From NCBI RefSeq assembly GCF_014212125.1, contig NZ_JACJVP010000002.1:1-48091 (forward strand): a stretch of DNA of 48,091 bases. Direction: 5' to 3'. This DNA comes from Cohnella nanjingensis. Its GTDB lineage: Bacteria; Bacillota; Bacilli; Paenibacillales; Paenibacillaceae. This document shows, one piece after another, positions 27,175-36,112 of this stretch. The notes below the pieces were generated by a model. The model had not been told where the DNA came from, searched no databases, and saw only the letters and a list, made by a program, of their open reading frames with translations. The translations under genes and the position numbers were made by a program. The first letter of the stretch is position 1, and every line of letters starts with the position of its first letter.

Positions 27175-27498
27175 CTATTCGGCGACTGGCGTGCCCGGCT
27201 CGAGACCGGATTCGGACACGGTCATAACAGGCTTCACGGTCAGATCGCGATGAACCCGGATCTGGCAGGACAGGCGAATGTTCTGATCGGCGTAGCCTTT
27301 GGCGTTCAAGATCGCCGCCTCAGCTTCGCCTACCGGGCCGGCGTCTCCTGCGAGCACTTCGACGCGGCACGTGGTGCATCTTGCGTTTCCTCCGCAGCGG
27401 TGAAGCATGTCCACTCCGTTGCTCTCCAGAGCCAGGACGAGCTTCTGCCCCTCCGTCGCTTGGATCGACGCTCTGCCTTCTACTTGAATCGTGGGCAT
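27175..27498 (-). CDS. 2Fe-2S ferredoxin-like protein
   Basis: A 107-residue plant/adrenodoxin-fold ferredoxin with HRCGGNARCTTCRVEVLAG supplying three cluster cysteines (C-x5-C-x2-C) and the fourth in RLSCQ. It is an electron carrier; its partner is not evident. The ATG at 27498 is preceded by AAAGGAGG; the upstream ATG at 27504 lies too close to that site. It follows the sigma/anti-sigma pair on the same strand, 68 bases downstream. Confidence 0.88.
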   Translation of the reverse strand: MPTIQVEGRASIQATEGQKLVLALESNGVDMLHRCGGNARCTTCRVEVLAGDAGPVGEAEAAILNAKGYADQNIRLSCQIRVHRDLTVKPVMTVSESGLEPGTPVAE

Positions 27499-27566
27499 GC
27501 CCATCCTCCTTTATTTGCGCTTCCTCTCTATCTTACCCGAATTCTACTAGAAAAGAACGTGTCCGA

Positions 27567-28745
27567 TTAAGCCGGCATCGTAAGGACCATGAATCGGACT
27601 TTGCCCTGCTCGAAGAGGAGGTGGAACTTCAGGTAGTCGCCGATGCGGTAGCTCCACTTCGTGTCCGTCTTCGCATTCGGCTCGCCCAGCTTCCGAACCA
27701 CTTCGTCTGCCGTGAGGCCAACTCCAATCCCGTCCGAGGTCCGGTTCGCATCCGTGGCGAACACGATCGTCTGGCCCAGCCGGAGAACATCCGGTTCGTT
27801 ACCTTGACCGATCATTTGGATGAAGCCCGACGTCCCGAGGCTGCTGTCGCAATAGCGGATGCCGGAGGAGAGGACTAGGAATTGCTGCTCCCACGCGTTA
27901 TAGTCGCGGCCGGAGACTTGGAGGCGGTCCGGCTTATAGGATTTGTTGTTCGGCTCCCCGTTACCGCTCGAATTCTCGGCCTCGACGCGCCCTTGTTCCG
28001 TGAGATCGCCGTAATCAGCCCAGACGGAGCCCGAATTCAGCAGGCTCTGCAGGAACAGCCATACTTGGTCGTCGGCGTAGAAGCGCGTTCCCTTGCCGCC
28101 TATGATTCCATAAGTATTGCTGGCGGGATCGTAGTCTAACGTATAATTCTTGCCCGATGCCTTGAAGATGAGCGTAGAGGAGTCGGATGATCCCATGTAA
28201 TACTCGGGTCCCTGTCCCTCCGGCATCCGTGCCGCCTTGAGATCCAATCCGTTCAGATTCTGCAGCAGGACATACATGCGAGCCTTCGGGACCGTCAGTA
28301 CCGGACCGGACCTAGGGGGTTGAACCGTAATCTCCTCTACGTCTTCCGTAGAGAAAGGAAGCTGATCCCCGAGCGTCCCCTCTAACCGCTCGGGGTTGAT
28401 CGCTTCGCCCCAGTCCGACTGGGGATTCTGCGTAGCCCCGCCATTCGGCCCTGGGGCCGTCGCGATCTGGCTGGGTGCCGGCGGTTCCGCGACATGGGAT
28501 CCCGTCCCGCCAAAGCGCCAAAGCGCCGTTAATCCGACGATGACGATCAGCGCCACGGCCGCGCTCGCGCGAAGGCGATTCGAGCGGCGGCCGCGCGAAG
28601 AGCGCCTGTCTTCGATCATGTTACGCATCTGCGCATCCCCCCAGGCTCGCCGTTCGATGCGGCTCATCTGCGCTTCCGTGAATCCCGGCTCGCGCACCGG
28701 ATTTCCTTTTAACCTGGCGTACCAGTCCGGTTCTCTCTCACGCAT
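27567..28745 (-). CDS. Putative membrane-anchored anti-sigma factor
   Basis: The 392-residue protein has a cytoplasmic N terminus of about 58 residues rich in charged residues, one membrane helix at about 60-78 (ASAAVALIVIVGLTALW), and a large extracytoplasmic part. The C terminus (GLTADEVVRKLGEPNAK) resembles repeats of DUF4309-like domains; this is a weak match. No zinc-binding anti-sigma motif is visible. The role is inferred from position: its ATG overlaps the end of the ECF sigma gene by eight bases, the usual sigma/anti-sigma arrangement. Confidence 0.7.
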   Translation of the reverse strand: MREREPDWYARLKGNPVREPGFTEAQMSRIERRAWGDAQMRNMIEDRRSSRGRRSNRLRASAAVALIVIVGLTALWRFGGTGSHVAEPPAPSQIATAPGPNGGATQNPQSDWGEAINPERLEGTLGDQLPFSTEDVEEITVQPPRSGPVLTVPKARMYVLLQNLNGLDLKAARMPEGQGPEYYMGSSDSSTLIFKASGKNYTLDYDPASNTYGIIGGKGTRFYADDQVWLFLQSLLNSGSVWADYGDLTEQGRVEAENSSGNGEPNNKSYKPDRLQVSGRDYNAWEQQFLVLSSGIRYCDSSLGTSGFIQMIGQGNEPDVLRLGQTIVFATDANRTSDGIGVGLTADEVVRKLGEPNAKTDTKWSYRIGDYLKFHLLFEQGKVRFMVLTMPA

Positions 28746-29277
28746 CCGCTTCCTCCTCCTCTCGGCTGTCCGTCATTCGTCCGCGCGCCCGGGCGAGCCT
28801 GGACTTCACGGTTCCCTCCGAGAGCCGCAGTAGATCCGCGATCTCACGGATGCTCATCTCGTACTTGGCCTGGAGGATGAGGACTTCCCGCAGCTTGAAC
28901 GGCAGCGCGAGCACCTTCGCCCAGATCTCGTCCGACAGCGTCCTGGCCAACGCTTCGATCTCGGCCGACGGACTCGCCCGCGTGTCGGTCACCCATGCCG
29001 TCAGCGTCACTCGGCGCATGAAGGCGGTCCGCATCGCATTGATCGACGTATTGCGGGTAATCGCGAGCAGCCAGGTCCGGACCGAGGAGGAACCGCGGAA
29101 GGAGCCGATGGTCGTATAGGCTTTGAGGAACACGTCCTGAGAGACATCGTCCGCCATGTCGCGGCTGCGGGTCAGGATGAAGGCCAGATTCCATACGTCC
29201 TGACCGTACTTGTGCATCAATTCGCGGAGCCCGGTCGGGTCCATCCGCTCGATATAGGACCAATGCGCGTCCTCCAA
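28738..29277 (-). CDS. ECF RNA polymerase sigma factor (SigW/RpoE-like)
   Basis: The 179-residue protein has sigma region 2 (YGQDVWNLAFILTRSRDMAD, DVSQDVFLKAY, VRTWLLAITRNTSINAMR) and region 4 (LPFKLREVLILQAKYEMSIR, LSEGTVKSRLARAR). The start is a TTG at 29277, nine bases after a strong GGGAGGTGAT site; the ATG at 29244 is a less likely alternative. It has its own ECF-type promoter upstream and is coupled to the overlapping membrane protein gene, so it is probably released on envelope stress. Confidence 0.93.
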   Translation of the reverse strand: MEDAHWSYIERMDPTGLRELMHKYGQDVWNLAFILTRSRDMADDVSQDVFLKAYTTIGSFRGSSSVRTWLLAITRNTSINAMRTAFMRRVTLTAWVTDTRASPSAEIEALARTLSDEIWAKVLALPFKLREVLILQAKYEMSIREIADLLRLSEGTVKSRLARARGRMTDSREEEEADA

Positions 29278-29296
29278 ACCCCATCACCTCCCTAGA

Positions 29297-29325
29297 TTAG
29301 ACAACGCAGATCGGGATGAAGTTCC
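29297..29325 (-). promoter_or_regulatory. ECF-type autoregulatory promoter of the sigma/anti-sigma operon
   Basis: On the minus strand GGAACTT (29325-29319), 16 bases, GTCTAA (29302-29297), matching the classic RpoE-type consensus exactly. It lies 20 bases upstream of the sigma start. Confidence 0.72.
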
Positions 29326-29386
29326 GCTGCAGGGTGAATGTCCATCGGAGTGCGTGAAAATCATCTCTATAATATAGGAACATTCA

Positions 29387-29415
29387 TTGACAGCCCCTCC
29401 CTACCCGTGTAAATT
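29387..29415 (+). promoter_or_regulatory. Sigma-A promoter giving a long nadA leader
   Basis: TTGACA (29387-29392), 17 bases, TAAATT (29410-29415). If used for nadA it produces a leader of about 435 bases that contains two copies of the two-hairpin repeat. Confidence 0.55.
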
Positions 29416-29485
29416 AGTTGTTAAACAGCCACATTTGACACGCGCGGAAGCGCTGTGGTCCCATGTACCCGGCCGTTTGACCTGA

Positions 29486-29690
29486 TCATTCCGGATTCGG
29501 GCGCGTTCGCGCTCGGTCACTCCTGAATGGTCGCCGATACAGACGTCTCGCCTGCTTCCGAAGAACGGCGAAGCCGTGTTTTCCGAATCATTCAGCGTGT
29601 ATACGTTTCAAGCCTATTCATCACTGAATGATCTCCGATAAAAACGTATCGCCCTCCATGGAAGGCGGCGAAGCCGTTTTTACTTGCATG
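29486..29690 (+). repeat. Two tandem copies of the two-hairpin repeat element
   Basis: Copies begin at 29486 and 29588, exactly 102 bases apart. The second has stem I CATTCAG/CTGAATG (29589-29595 and 29624-29630), the loop TATACGTTTCAAGCCTAT, and stem II from GATAAAAACG to CGTTTTTACTTG. The first is decayed but keeps CATTC/GAATG and the GCCGATA...GAAGCCGTGTTTT frame. The rest of 29278-29856 holds promoters, a TTTGTG/CACAAA inverted repeat near 29716-29735, and a GC-rich hairpin near 29763-29805. Confidence 0.8.
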
Positions 29691-29856
29691 AAGAGCAAGG
29701 TTGTCCCAACCTTTGTGCCTAGATTCACAAACTATGGAATACGACCCGAACTTGCGTCACTCGATCCCGGCGCCCGGTCGGCGGCAGTCGCCGCCCGAAC
29801 CGGGATGATGTGCGACGGACCCCGGCAAAGTTCAGGCCGTAGGGAGGAGAACCCAC

Positions 29857-30795
29857 ATGGAAGCTTTGGCCCTGGAACGCAAGGCGGAACAGAACCGCGA
29901 ATTGCGCGAGCGCCTACTGCAGCTGAAAAAAGAACGCAACGCCATCATTCTGGCTCATTATTACCAACGCGACGAGATTCAAGAGGTCGCCGACTTCCGC
30001 GGCGATTCGTTCCTGCTGGCCCAGAAGGCGGCGGCGACCGATGCGGACGTCATCGTCTTCTGCGGCGTGCACTTCATGGGCGAGAGCGCCAAGATCCTCG
30101 CGCCGAACAAGGTCGTGCTCGTGCCTGACGAGCGCGCGGGCTGCCCGATGGCCGACATGGTGAACCCGATCGGCCTGCGGGAGCTGAAGGCGAAGCATCC
30201 GAACGCCAAAGTCGTGACCTATATCAACTCCTCGGCCGACGTGAAGGCGGAGACGGATATCTGCTGTACGTCCGCCAATGCGGTGAAGGTCGTTAATTCG
30301 GTCGATTCCGACGAAGTGATCTGGTGCCCGGACAAGAACCTGGGCCACTACGTGCAGCAGCATACCGACAAGAAGATGATCATCTGGGAAGGCTACTGCA
30401 ACACGCACGACATGCTGACCGTGAAGGACGTCCACGAGATGCGGGCGAAGTATCCGAACGCCCAATTCGTCGTCCATCCGGAATGCCGTCCCGAAGTCGT
30501 GGAGCTGGCGGACTTCGTCGGCAGCACGACCGGCATCCTGAAGTACTGCCGCGAGTCGAGCCACCAAGAGTTCATCGTCGGCACCGAGGACGGCACGGGC
30601 TATCAGCTGCGGGTCGACAGCCCCGACAAGACGTTCCATTTCGCGAGCAAGTTCCTGGTCTGCCCGAACATGAAGGTGAACAACCTGAAGAAAGTCGTCA
30701 AAGCGCTGGAGACGATGCAGCCGCAGATTCACGTGCCGCAAGACGTCGCGGACAAAGCCCGGGCTTCGCTGGAGCGCATGCTCCTCGTGAAGTAG
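29857..30795 (+). CDS. nadA: Quinolinate synthase A
   Basis: The 312-residue enzyme condenses iminoaspartate with dihydroxyacetone phosphate to quinolinate and needs a 4Fe-4S cluster. Visible motifs are LAHYYQRDEIQEVADFRGDS, FCGVHFMGESAKIL, DICCTSANAV, VHPECRPEV and FLVCPNMKVN; the cysteines in the last three fit the three-domain ligand layout. GGGAGGAG at 29842-29849 precedes the ATG. It starts an apparent nadA-nadB-nadC operon. Confidence 0.95.
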   Translation: MEALALERKAEQNRELRERLLQLKKERNAIILAHYYQRDEIQEVADFRGDSFLLAQKAAATDADVIVFCGVHFMGESAKILAPNKVVLVPDERAGCPMADMVNPIGLRELKAKHPNAKVVTYINSSADVKAETDICCTSANAVKVVNSVDSDEVIWCPDKNLGHYVQQHTDKKMIIWEGYCNTHDMLTVKDVHEMRAKYPNAQFVVHPECRPEVVELADFVGSTTGILKYCRESSHQEFIVGTEDGTGYQLRVDSPDKTFHFASKFLVCPNMKVNNLKKVVKALETMQPQIHVPQDVADKARASLERMLLVK

Positions 30796-30817
30796 GCGGA
30801 CGGGTGGGGGACCGGTC

Positions 30818-32428
30818 ATGATACCACGCTATATTGTCGATTTCGATCTGGAGAAGCTGCCGACCGTCGAGACGGATGTGATCGTCATCGGCGCCGGCAT
30901 CGCGGGGCTCTTCACCGCGATCAAGGCTAGCAAACGCAACCGTGTGTTAATGATCACGAAGAAGTCGCTGTTCGACAGCAATACGCGCTATGCGCAAGGG
31001 GGAATCGCCGCGGTCATCTCCGACGAGGATTCCCCCGAATTCCATCGTCAGGACACGTTGATCGCGGGAGCCGGACTGTGCGATCCGGAGGCGGTCGACA
31101 TCCTCGTGCACGAAGGACCGGAGGGCGTTCAAGCGCTCATCCGGTACGGCACGCATTTCGACGAAGAAGACGGTCAATTGGCGCTGACGAAGGAAGGAGC
31201 CCACAGTCAGCGCCGTATTTTGCATGCGAACGGCGATGCGACCGGCTTCGAGATCGTGCGCGCGCTGGCCGACAAGGTGAAGTCGAGCGGTATCGAGATC
31301 TGGGACGATCACTTCGCCCTCGATCTGCTGACCGAGGACGGCTTATGCTACGGCGCGCTCGTGCAGAAGCCCGACGGCTCGCGCGTCGTCGTGCGGGGCA
31401 AGGCGACGATCCTGTGCTCGGGCGGTACGGGGCAGCTGTACCGCTATACGACCAACCCCGAAGTGGCGACCGGGGACGGGATCGCGATGGCTTACCGGGC
31501 CGGAGCGAACATTCGCGACATGGAGTTCAACCAGTTCCACCCCACGTCGCTCTGCTACCCGGGCGCGCCGCGCTTCCTGATCTCGGAGGCCGTGCGCGGC
31601 GAGGGCGCGGTGCTGCGCAACATTCGCGGCGACCGGTTCATGGAGAAGTACCACGAGCAGATGGAGCTCGCGCCGCGGGACGTCGTCGCCCGCGCGATCC
31701 TGAGCGAGATGGAAGCGACCAAGTCCACCTATGTCTACATTGACATTACGCACGAATCGCCGGAGCTGATCCGTCACCGCTTCCCCAATATCTACGAGTT
31801 CTGCTTGAATTACGGCCTCGATATGACGACGGACTGGATTCCGGTGGCGCCGGCTGCCCATTATATGATGGGGGGCGTGCGCACCGACCTGCACGGGGAG
31901 ACGAGCATCTCGCGGCTGTTCGCGTGCGGAGAAGTCTCGTCGACCGGCGTTCACGGGGCGAACCGTCTGGCGAGCAACTCGCTGTCGGAGGCGATCGTAT
32001 TCGGCCGCCGGATCGTCGAGCGCATCGACGCGATGGGGCCGCTGGCCGGCCGGCTCGCGACGAGCGGCCGCCAAGGCCGGACTAGCGCGCCGACCGGCGC
32101 GATCGTGGAGCGGCGGCTGAAGCTGCAGAAGGTGATGGTCCGGTTCGCGGGGCTGCGCAGAGACGCCGCGGGCTTGCAGAAGGGCCTCGAAGAGCTGCGG
32201 CGCCAGCTCCCGCTGTTCCAGACGAATATCTCCAAGCGCGAGGAGCTGGAGTTCGCGAACCTGCTGACCTGCGCGATGCTGGTCATGGAGGCCGCGCTGG
32301 CCCGCGAAGAGAGCCGGGGCGCGCACTACCGGGAAGACTTCCCGGAACGGGACGATCTGATTTGGCGCAAACATACGGTGCTGCATCGCGAGCTGGGCAT
32401 CGGCGAGGAGGTCATTAGCCATGTTTGA
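30818..32428 (+). CDS. nadB: L-aspartate oxidase
   Basis: The 536-residue flavoprotein has the FAD-binding GAGIAG at 25-30, the succinate dehydrogenase-like motifs TRYAQGGIAAV, EFNQFHPTSLC and HYMMGGVRTD, and a C-terminal helical domain. It oxidises aspartate to iminoaspartate, the substrate of NadA. It starts 22 bases after nadA and overlaps nadC by eight bases. Confidence 0.95.
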   Translation: MIPRYIVDFDLEKLPTVETDVIVIGAGIAGLFTAIKASKRNRVLMITKKSLFDSNTRYAQGGIAAVISDEDSPEFHRQDTLIAGAGLCDPEAVDILVHEGPEGVQALIRYGTHFDEEDGQLALTKEGAHSQRRILHANGDATGFEIVRALADKVKSSGIEIWDDHFALDLLTEDGLCYGALVQKPDGSRVVVRGKATILCSGGTGQLYRYTTNPEVATGDGIAMAYRAGANIRDMEFNQFHPTSLCYPGAPRFLISEAVRGEGAVLRNIRGDRFMEKYHEQMELAPRDVVARAILSEMEATKSTYVYIDITHESPELIRHRFPNIYEFCLNYGLDMTTDWIPVAPAAHYMMGGVRTDLHGETSISRLFACGEVSSTGVHGANRLASNSLSEAIVFGRRIVERIDAMGPLAGRLATSGRQGRTSAPTGAIVERRLKLQKVMVRFAGLRRDAAGLQKGLEELRRQLPLFQTNISKREELEFANLLTCAMLVMEAALAREESRGAHYREDFPERDDLIWRKHTVLHRELGIGEEVISHV

Positions 32429-33320
32429 ACGGGAGAACGACTGGCGGATCGGCGGCCCGGCCGTCGATGCCGTCCGCGCGCAGATTCGCGCGTGGCTGGC
32501 CGAGGATATCGGCAGCGGGGACGTGAGCACGATGGCGATCGTGCCGGAGGGGCATCACTCGATCGGGATCATCCATGCCAAGCAAGCCGGCGTGATCGCG
32601 GGCCTGCCCTTGGCGCGGATGGTGTTCGAAATCGTGGATCCTTCGCTGACGTTCGACAAGCAGGCGACCGACGGCGAATGGATCGAGAGCGGCACGGTGC
32701 TCGCGGTCGTCAAAGGCGCCACGCATAGCATCCTGACGGGCGAGCGGCTCGCGTTGAACCTGATGCAGCGTCTATCGGGCATCGCCACCAAGACGAGGCA
32801 GTACGTAGCCGCAGCGGAAGGGTTCGCCGTGCGGATCGCGGATACGCGCAAGACGACGCCGGGTCACCGGACGCTCGAGAAGTACGCGGTGCGCGTCGGC
32901 GGCGGGGCGAACCACCGCTTCGGCCTGTATGACGCCGTCATGATCAAGGACAACCATATCAAAGCGGCCGGCGGGATCGCTGCCGCCGTCGAAGCGGCGA
33001 AGCGCCGGGTGCCGCATACGATGATGATCGAAGTCGAGGCGGAATCGCTCGCGCAAGCCGTCGAAGCGGCGCAGGCGGGCGCGAATATCGTCATGTTCGA
33101 CAACATGTCGCCGGAGCAGACGCGCGAAGCCGCGGTCCGACTGCGGGAGCTGGCGCCGCATATCGTGCTGGAGGCGTCGGGCGGCATCCGTCCGGAGCGC
33201 GTGCGCGAGATCGCGGCCAGCGGCGTCGACGTCATCAGCGTGGGCGGGCTGACGCATTCGTTCCAGGCGCTCGACATCAGTCTGGATCTGAACGAGATCA
33301 AAAAGGGGGAAAAGGCGTGA
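32421..33320 (+). CDS. nadC: Nicotinate-nucleotide pyrophosphorylase (quinolinate phosphoribosyltransferase)
   Basis: The 299-residue protein has [14 protein letters not shown] [12 protein letters not shown] near residue 31, [46 protein letters not shown] and EASGGI motifs of NadC. It converts quinolinate and PRPP to nicotinate mononucleotide. Its ATG lies inside the nadB end, and its stop overlaps the coaX GTG, so the four genes are coupled. Confidence 0.96.
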   Translation: MFERENDWRIGGPAVDAVRAQIRAWLAEDIGSGDVSTMAIVPEGHHSIGIIHAKQAGVIAGLPLARMVFEIVDPSLTFDKQATDGEWIESGTVLAVVKGATHSILTGERLALNLMQRLSGIATKTRQYVAAAEGFAVRIADTRKTTPGHRTLEKYAVRVGGGANHRFGLYDAVMIKDNHIKAAGGIAAAVEAAKRRVPHTMMIEVEAESLAQAVEAAQAGANIVMFDNMSPEQTREAAVRLRELAPHIVLEASGGIRPERVREIAASGVDVISVGGLTHSFQALDISLDLNEIKKGEKA

Positions 33321-34081
33321 TCTTAGTCGTCGATGTCGGGAATACCAACATCGTGCTCGGCTTGTACGAGGGAGAGACGCTGAAGCAGCATTGGCGGCTC
33401 AGCACGAACCGTTCCTCCACGGTGGACGAATACGGCATTCTGATCACGAACCTGTTCCAGATCGCGGGGATCCGCGCCGCCGACATCGACGGCGTCATCC
33501 TCGGCTGCGTCGTGCCGCCGTTGATGCCGACGCTGGAGCAGCTGTTCCGCAAGTACGTCGGACGGGAAGCGCTCGTCGTGGGACCGGGCATCAAGACGGG
33601 ACTGAACATCCGCTACGAGAACCCGAAGGAAGTCGGCGCCGACCGGATCGTCAACGCGGTGGCGGGCATCGAGCACTACGGCACGCCGCTCGTCGTGGTC
33701 GACTTCGGCACGGCGACGACGTTCGACTACATCGACGGGAACGGCTCGTACCTCGGCGGCGTGATCGTGCCGGGCATCGGCATCTCCGCCGAAGCGCTGT
33801 ACCAGCGGGCGGCGAAGCTGCCGCGGATCGAGCTGACGAAGCCGCGCGTCGTCGTCGGTCGCAATACGGTCTCCGCCATGCAGTCGGGCATCATCTACGG
33901 CTATGCGGGACAAGTCGACGGCATCGTGAAGCGGATCTCGGAGGAGCAAGGCGTGAAGCCGCGCGTCATCGCGACGGGCGGACTCGCGGAACTCATCGCG
34001 GGAGAGTCGGAGTCGATCGAATTGGTCGATCCGCTGCTGACCCTGGAGGGATTAAGGATCATCTACGAACGCAATATCTGA
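33317..34081 (+). CDS. coaX: Type III pantothenate kinase
   Basis: The 254-residue protein begins with the ASKHA phosphate motif [16 protein letters not shown] and has [12 protein letters not shown] and [14 protein letters not shown], which define CoaX. It carries out the first step of coenzyme A synthesis and is insensitive to CoA feedback. The GTG at 33317 overlaps the nadC TGA. Confidence 0.96.
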   Translation: MILVVDVGNTNIVLGLYEGETLKQHWRLSTNRSSTVDEYGILITNLFQIAGIRAADIDGVILGCVVPPLMPTLEQLFRKYVGREALVVGPGIKTGLNIRYENPKEVGADRIVNAVAGIEHYGTPLVVVDFGTATTFDYIDGNGSYLGGVIVPGIGISAEALYQRAAKLPRIELTKPRVVVGRNTVSAMQSGIIYGYAGQVDGIVKRISEEQGVKPRVIATGGLAELIAGESESIELVDPLLTLEGLRIIYERNI

Positions 34082-34114
34082 ACGCATGAGCTGAAGCGTA
34101 GAAGGGGTGACTTC

Positions 34115-34996
34115 GTGAAAGACGAATTGATTAGAGGTACCGCTTGGGACGGCGCGATCCGCGTGTTCGCCGCCCGGACGACGGAGCTGGTGCGCGAGCT
34201 GCAGCGGCGTCACGATACGTTCCCGACGGCTTCGGCCGCCTTGGGACGGACGGCGACGGCCGCCGCGATGATGGGGACGATGCTGAAAGGCGACGAGAAG
34301 CTGACGGTCCAAGTGAAGGGCGACGGCCCGCTCGGGCAGATCGTCATCGATGCCAATGCCTCGGGCGAGGTGCGGGGCTACGTCGATTATCCCCACGTGC
34401 ACTTGCCGAGCAACAGCATGGGCAAGCTGGACGTCGCGGGCGCCGTCGGCAAGACGGGATTCCTGAACGTGACCAAAGACCTGGGGCTCAAGGAGCCCTA
34501 TCGGGGCAGCGTGCCGATCATCTCGGGCGAGCTGGCCGAGGACTTCACCTATTACTTCGCCGCGTCGGAGCAGACGCCGTCCGCCGTCGGCCTGGGCGTC
34601 CTGGTCGATACGGACAACTCCGTGCTGCACGCGGGCGGCTTCATCGTCCAAGTCATGCCGGGGATCGGCGACGAACAGCTCGCGCGTCTCGAGCGCGCGG
34701 TATCGACGATGCCGCATGTGACCGCGCTGTTGGATCAAGGCGAGACGGCGGAAGGTCTCCTTCGCTTCCTGGTAGGCGACGATCTGGTCATTCACGATTC
34801 GATCGAGCCGGGCTTCGTCTGCCAATGCTCGAAGGAGCGCGTCGAACGCACGCTGATCAGCCTTGGCGAGGCCGAGCTGCGCAAGCTGATCGACGAGGAC
34901 GGACAGGCCGAAGTTCACTGTCATTTCTGCAATGAGGCTTACACATTCGACAAAGCGGAATTGACGCAGGTTCTTGAACGCGCCAAGTCGCGATAG
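34115..34996 (+). CDS. hslO: Redox-regulated chaperone Hsp33
   Basis: The 293-residue protein has the Hsp33 N-terminal fold (MKDELIRGTAWDGAIRVFAA) and the C-terminal zinc switch C236-x-C238 and C269-x2-C272 (VCQCS, HCHFCNE). Oxidation releases zinc and activates the holdase. The GTG start at 34115 follows AGAAGGGGTGA. Confidence 0.96.
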   Translation: MKDELIRGTAWDGAIRVFAARTTELVRELQRRHDTFPTASAALGRTATAAAMMGTMLKGDEKLTVQVKGDGPLGQIVIDANASGEVRGYVDYPHVHLPSNSMGKLDVAGAVGKTGFLNVTKDLGLKEPYRGSVPIISGELAEDFTYYFAASEQTPSAVGLGVLVDTDNSVLHAGGFIVQVMPGIGDEQLARLERAVSTMPHVTALLDQGETAEGLLRFLVGDDLVIHDSIEPGFVCQCSKERVERTLISLGEAELRKLIDEDGQAEVHCHFCNEAYTFDKAELTQVLERAKSR

Positions 34997-35014
34997 AAAC
35001 GGGGGATGATGGCC

Positions 35015-35980
35015 ATGAGAAGGACGAAGCGGCTGCTGAAGCCGATCGTTCTGCTCGCCCTAACGTGGACTCTATTTGTCGAATCAGGCTGTACGGCGAA
35101 TCATTCGAATACACCGGCCCCCCCGAACGCCGATCCCAGCGCGATCGAGCCGTCCGGCGCCCCGGGCACGACCGAAGAGGCCGTGGCGGTCGTGGACGGA
35201 GAGCCGATCACGCGCCGGCAATTGGTGGATCAGCTGCTGGACTCCTACGGCGAGCAGACGCTCCATGTCCTCATGCTCCGCATGGCGGTCGAGCGGGAGG
35301 CGGCGGCCGAAGGCGTCGTCGTGTCGGATGAGGATGTGGCGCAGGAACTGCGCAAGATGAGCGATGGCTACGACAGCGAGGAGCAGTTTTACGCCGCCAG
35401 GCGAGAGCAGCTTGGCATGAGCCCTGAAGAGGTGCGCAAGGACGCGAAATACCGGCTGCAACTGGAGCGGCTGGCCATCCGAACGGTCAAGGTGCCGGAG
35501 AGCGAGATCGACCGGTACGTTCGGGAACATCAAGAGGAATTCAACGGCCGGGTGCGATTGAACTTCGCCCACCTGGTCGTGGACAAGCGGTCGGACGCCG
35601 AGGCTTTGCTGCGTCAGCTGGAGCAGGGAGCCGATTTCTCGGCGCTCGCCGCGCGATACTCGAAGGACGAAGAGACGGCGGAGAACGGCGGCGGCCTGGG
35701 ATGGGTGGAGGAGAACGATCCCTTCGTGGACCCGGACCTGCTGTCCGCGGCCGCCAAGCTCGACGTCGGCGAGACGACGGGACCCGTCCGCACCGAGGCC
35801 GGCTACGAGCTCGTGCAGCTGATCGGCCGCGACGAGACGCGGGCGCTGGATCCCGAGGCGGCGCGCGCCGAAGCCCGCGAGCAGCTGGCGCTCGACCAGG
35901 CGCCGCCGCTGCCCGAGCTAGAAGCGTCGCTACTGGCCAAGTATGGCGCGGAGATCCTAGATCGCTCGTTGCGATCGTAG
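35015..35980 (+). CDS. PpiC/parvulin-type peptidyl-prolyl isomerase (YacD-like), exported
   Basis: About 321 residues with an N-terminal hydrophobic export segment (IVLLALTWTLFVESGC), a SurA-like N domain, and a rotamase domain at about 190-290 (FAHLVVDKRSDAEALLRQLE, YSKDEETAENGGGLGW, GPVRTEAGYELVQL). The Cys after the hydrophobic segment could be lipidated, though Glu at -3 is atypical for a lipobox. The GGGGG before the first ATG (35006) suits the in-frame ATG at 35015 better. Position between hslO and cysK matches B. subtilis yacD. Confidence 0.88.
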   Translation: MRRTKRLLKPIVLLALTWTLFVESGCTANHSNTPAPPNADPSAIEPSGAPGTTEEAVAVVDGEPITRRQLVDQLLDSYGEQTLHVLMLRMAVEREAAAEGVVVSDEDVAQELRKMSDGYDSEEQFYAARREQLGMSPEEVRKDAKYRLQLERLAIRTVKVPESEIDRYVREHQEEFNGRVRLNFAHLVVDKRSDAEALLRQLEQGADFSALAARYSKDEETAENGGGLGWVEENDPFVDPDLLSAAAKLDVGETTGPVRTEAGYELVQLIGRDETRALDPEAARAEAREQLALDQAPPLPELEASLLAKYGAEILDRSLRS

Positions 35981-36000
35981 TTCTCTAGGCGCAGAGGCTA

Positions 36001-36029
36001 TTGACAATCTCTTCTATCATTGATAAGAT
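36001..36029 (+). promoter_or_regulatory. Sigma-A promoter for cysK
   Basis: TTGACA (36001-36006), 17 bases, TAAGAT (36024-36029), 84 bases upstream of the cysK ATG. Confidence 0.8.
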
Positions 36030-36042
36030 GAGATCATGAAAA

Positions 36043-36059
36043 CCGACTGAATTAGTCGG
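36043..36059 (+). promoter_or_regulatory. Inverted repeat in the cysK leader, possible operator
   Basis: CCGACT-GAATT-AGTCGG lies just downstream of the expected transcription start. cysK is a CymR target in B. subtilis, but I cannot match this to the CymR consensus. Confidence 0.35.
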
Positions 36060-36112
36060 ATTAAGAGCTGCAGGGCGTCATCGTCCGCTTCATATTTAGG
36101 AGGGAATACGTC

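Noticed and set aside
27600..29280. Idea that the ferredoxin and sigma/anti-sigma genes form one stress regulon
   Set aside because: They share a strand and are near each other, but nothing in the sequence ties the ferredoxin to the sigma factor beyond adjacency.
29716..29735. TTTGTG/CACAAA inverted repeat as a NiaR (YrxA) operator for nadABC
   Set aside because: Symmetric and well placed, but it does not resemble the NiaR site as I remember it; left as an unassigned inverted repeat.
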